Under the pieces are notes generated by a model. The model was given only the letters and a program-made list of their open reading frames with translations. It was not told where the DNA came from and made no database searches. A stretch of DNA of 64,000 bases, taken from positions 21,739 to 85,738 of the forward strand of contig CAIKMS010000031.1 of NCBI GenBank assembly GCA_903828595.1, in the 5' to 3' direction. Position numbers and translations under genes: made by a program. The stretch comes from an uncultured Pseudomonadota bacterium (GTDB lineage Bacteria > Pseudomonadota > Gammaproteobacteria > Steroidobacterales > Steroidobacteraceae). This document shows, piece after piece, positions 63,064 through 64,000 of this stretch; positions within the stretch are counted from its first letter, which is position 1, and the number at the start of each line of letters is the position of its first letter.

Positions 63064-64000
63064 CTACGGCACCTGACGATCGAGTTCAATCTCTTGAATG
63101 CGCGGCGGCTTCGTTGGGGTGAGCGTCACGCTACCAGTGACCCGTCCATGCGAACAGCGCCAGGTAAATCCGCCTGCCATAGCGCTTTTCGCGGTCAGCG
63201 GCGCCTCGACCTCGCAATCTCCCACTTGCTTCTTCAAGGTGGCCAAATATTTTGCCCACCCCGCAGCGTCGCGATCTAACAAAAAATTCATCGCCAGCTT
63301 ATCAGCGCCCACCATGACATCCCCACTCCGATACATGGCGCCGACCGTTTGATAGGCACTCGCCAGTTCAGAACTCAGGGGCAATTTCCTGTCATGCAGA
63401 AAACCCGCCTTACTCAGGACGAGCGCTGCATCCCAAACAGCCGCCGAAGGAGCGGCATAGGTGCGATTGGCAAAAGCAAATATACCAACCCCATAGTCCG
63501 TCAGGAGCAGCACGTGTGATCCATAACCCGGATAGCCGCCGCTATGCTGTAGCGTATGACCTAGGTCGCAGTCGATGGCAGCCCATAACCCCATGCCGTA
63601 GGCGATAGCGTGACGACAAGAAGTCGACCCACTATGACCCGGACGCTGCCTGAGTAAAGGAAAGTTAGATCCTTCAGCCAATTCGCGAACCGTCGCTCGC
63701 TTTACCGGTCCCGGGTCGGCCTCATCGCGGGGTGGCCAGGCCGCTAGTAAATACGCCACCCATTTAGCGTAATCCTTCGCGTTAGTTTGAATACCGCCCA
63801 TCGCGCCGAAGGCACCATGCCCCAGCGTAGGCTCGAGGCGCCACGAATCATCTTCCCATCGATAACCCAGAGCACGGCGATCTTGGGAAACGGCATCGAC
63901 AAAGAAGCCGGATGATTCCATCCCCAGGGGTTTGAGAAGCGTTTGGGTAATCGTCTCGGCATAGGGACGCCCGGAGACGTTGGTGATGATTCGTCCGAGC
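63064..64000 (-). CDS. Secreted-type serine hydrolase (beta-lactamase family), N-terminal part outside the window
   Basis: The C-terminal ~311 residues of a class C beta-lactamase/D-aminopeptidase-like protein. Reading from the right edge gives LGRIITNVSGRPYAETI followed by LLKPLGMESSGFFVDA, so the real gene begins beyond base 64000. The third-motif region is HSGGYPGYGSHVLLLTDYG, typical of this family. SxxK and YxN would lie upstream, partly outside. Two Cys pairs may form disulfides. The substrate is unknown. It is convergent with rpiA. Confidence 0.85.
   Translation of the reverse strand, partial: LGRIITNVSGRPYAETITQTLLKPLGMESSGFFVDAVSQDRRALGYRWEDDSWRLEPTLGHGAFGAMGGIQTNAKDYAKWVAYLLAAWPPRDEADPGPVKRATVRELAEGSNFPLLRQRPGHSGSTSCRHAIAYGMGLWAAIDCDLGHTLQHSGGYPGYGSHVLLLTDYGVGIFAFANRTYAAPSAAVWDAALVLSKAGFLHDRKLPLSSELASAYQTVGAMYRSGDVMVGADKLAMNFLLDRDAAGWAKYLATLKKQVGDCEVEAPLTAKSAMAGGFTWRCSHGRVTGSVTLTPTKPPRIQEIELDRQVP

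Overview
The window looks like a stretch of a gammaproteobacterial chromosome with moderately high G+C and tightly packed genes that often overlap by 1-4 nt. The evidence is gene order. It contains gatCAB, mreBCD-mrdA-rodA-mltB-rlpA-dacA, lptD-surA-pdxA-rsmA-apaG-apaH next to divergent amgK-murU, lgt-thyA with folA nearby, and the ubiI/ubiH/pepP/ygfB cluster facing zapA-6S RNA-fau. These are classic gammaproteobacterial arrangements. A kynurenine-type quinolinate cluster and several Xanthomonadales/Nevskiales-like accessory genes suggest a free-living aerobe, but I cannot name a genus. No tRNA, rRNA, insertion sequence, prophage or CRISPR array was seen.

Layout. 1-2676 (minus): gatC-gatA-gatB, tRNA-dependent amidotransferase, with gatB cut by the left edge. 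2877-12817 (plus): the cell-shape and elongasome operon mreB-mreC-mreD-mrdA-rodA, then mltB-rlpA-dacA, a D-amino-acid transaminase and ybeD. This is one long peptidoglycan operon. 12847-15224 (minus): a membrane-anchored serine hydrolase and a YVTN beta-propeller protein, separated by an intrinsic terminator. 15300-18738 (minus): amgK-murU (cell-wall sugar recycling) and lipA-lipB (lipoate). 18802-25627 (plus): outer-membrane biogenesis and maintenance genes lptD to apaH. 26388-30395 (plus): 3-hydroxyanthranilate dioxygenase, a cyclase-family hydrolase, kynureninase and kynurenine monooxygenase. 30373-37866 (minus): rlmI-like, lgt, thyA, a SET-domain methyltransferase with a histone-H1-like tail, a 2OG-Fe(II) oxygenase, a large secreted unknown and folA. 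38032-48549: a thioredoxin-domain YyaL protein (plus), then on the minus strand an ornithine-decarboxylase-led overlapping operon, tsaC, a DUF72 protein and a 960-residue tandem HtrA/PDZ protein. 48600-58911: a PfkB kinase, dgkA, ispG-phhB, an M28 peptidase, small lipoprotein/membrane genes, a DUF2256 gene, and the two ubiquinone hydroxylases with pepP. 58916-62669: ygfB, a short coiled-coil gene, zapA, 6S RNA, fau, an EVE-domain gene, a 21-codon lysine-rich peptide gene with its own promoter, structured 3' UTR and terminator, and rpiA. The right edge cuts another serine hydrolase.

The most interesting signal is the pairing of (i) a protein-lysine methyltransferase of the SET family carrying a 65-residue Lys/Ala/Ser tail (34233-34886) with (ii) a very small gene (61781-61846) encoding Met followed by two exact copies of a ten-residue Lys/Ala/Thr unit. 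Together they suggest a bacterial histone-H1-like chromatin modification system. The link between them is inference. The genes and motifs themselves are directly visible.
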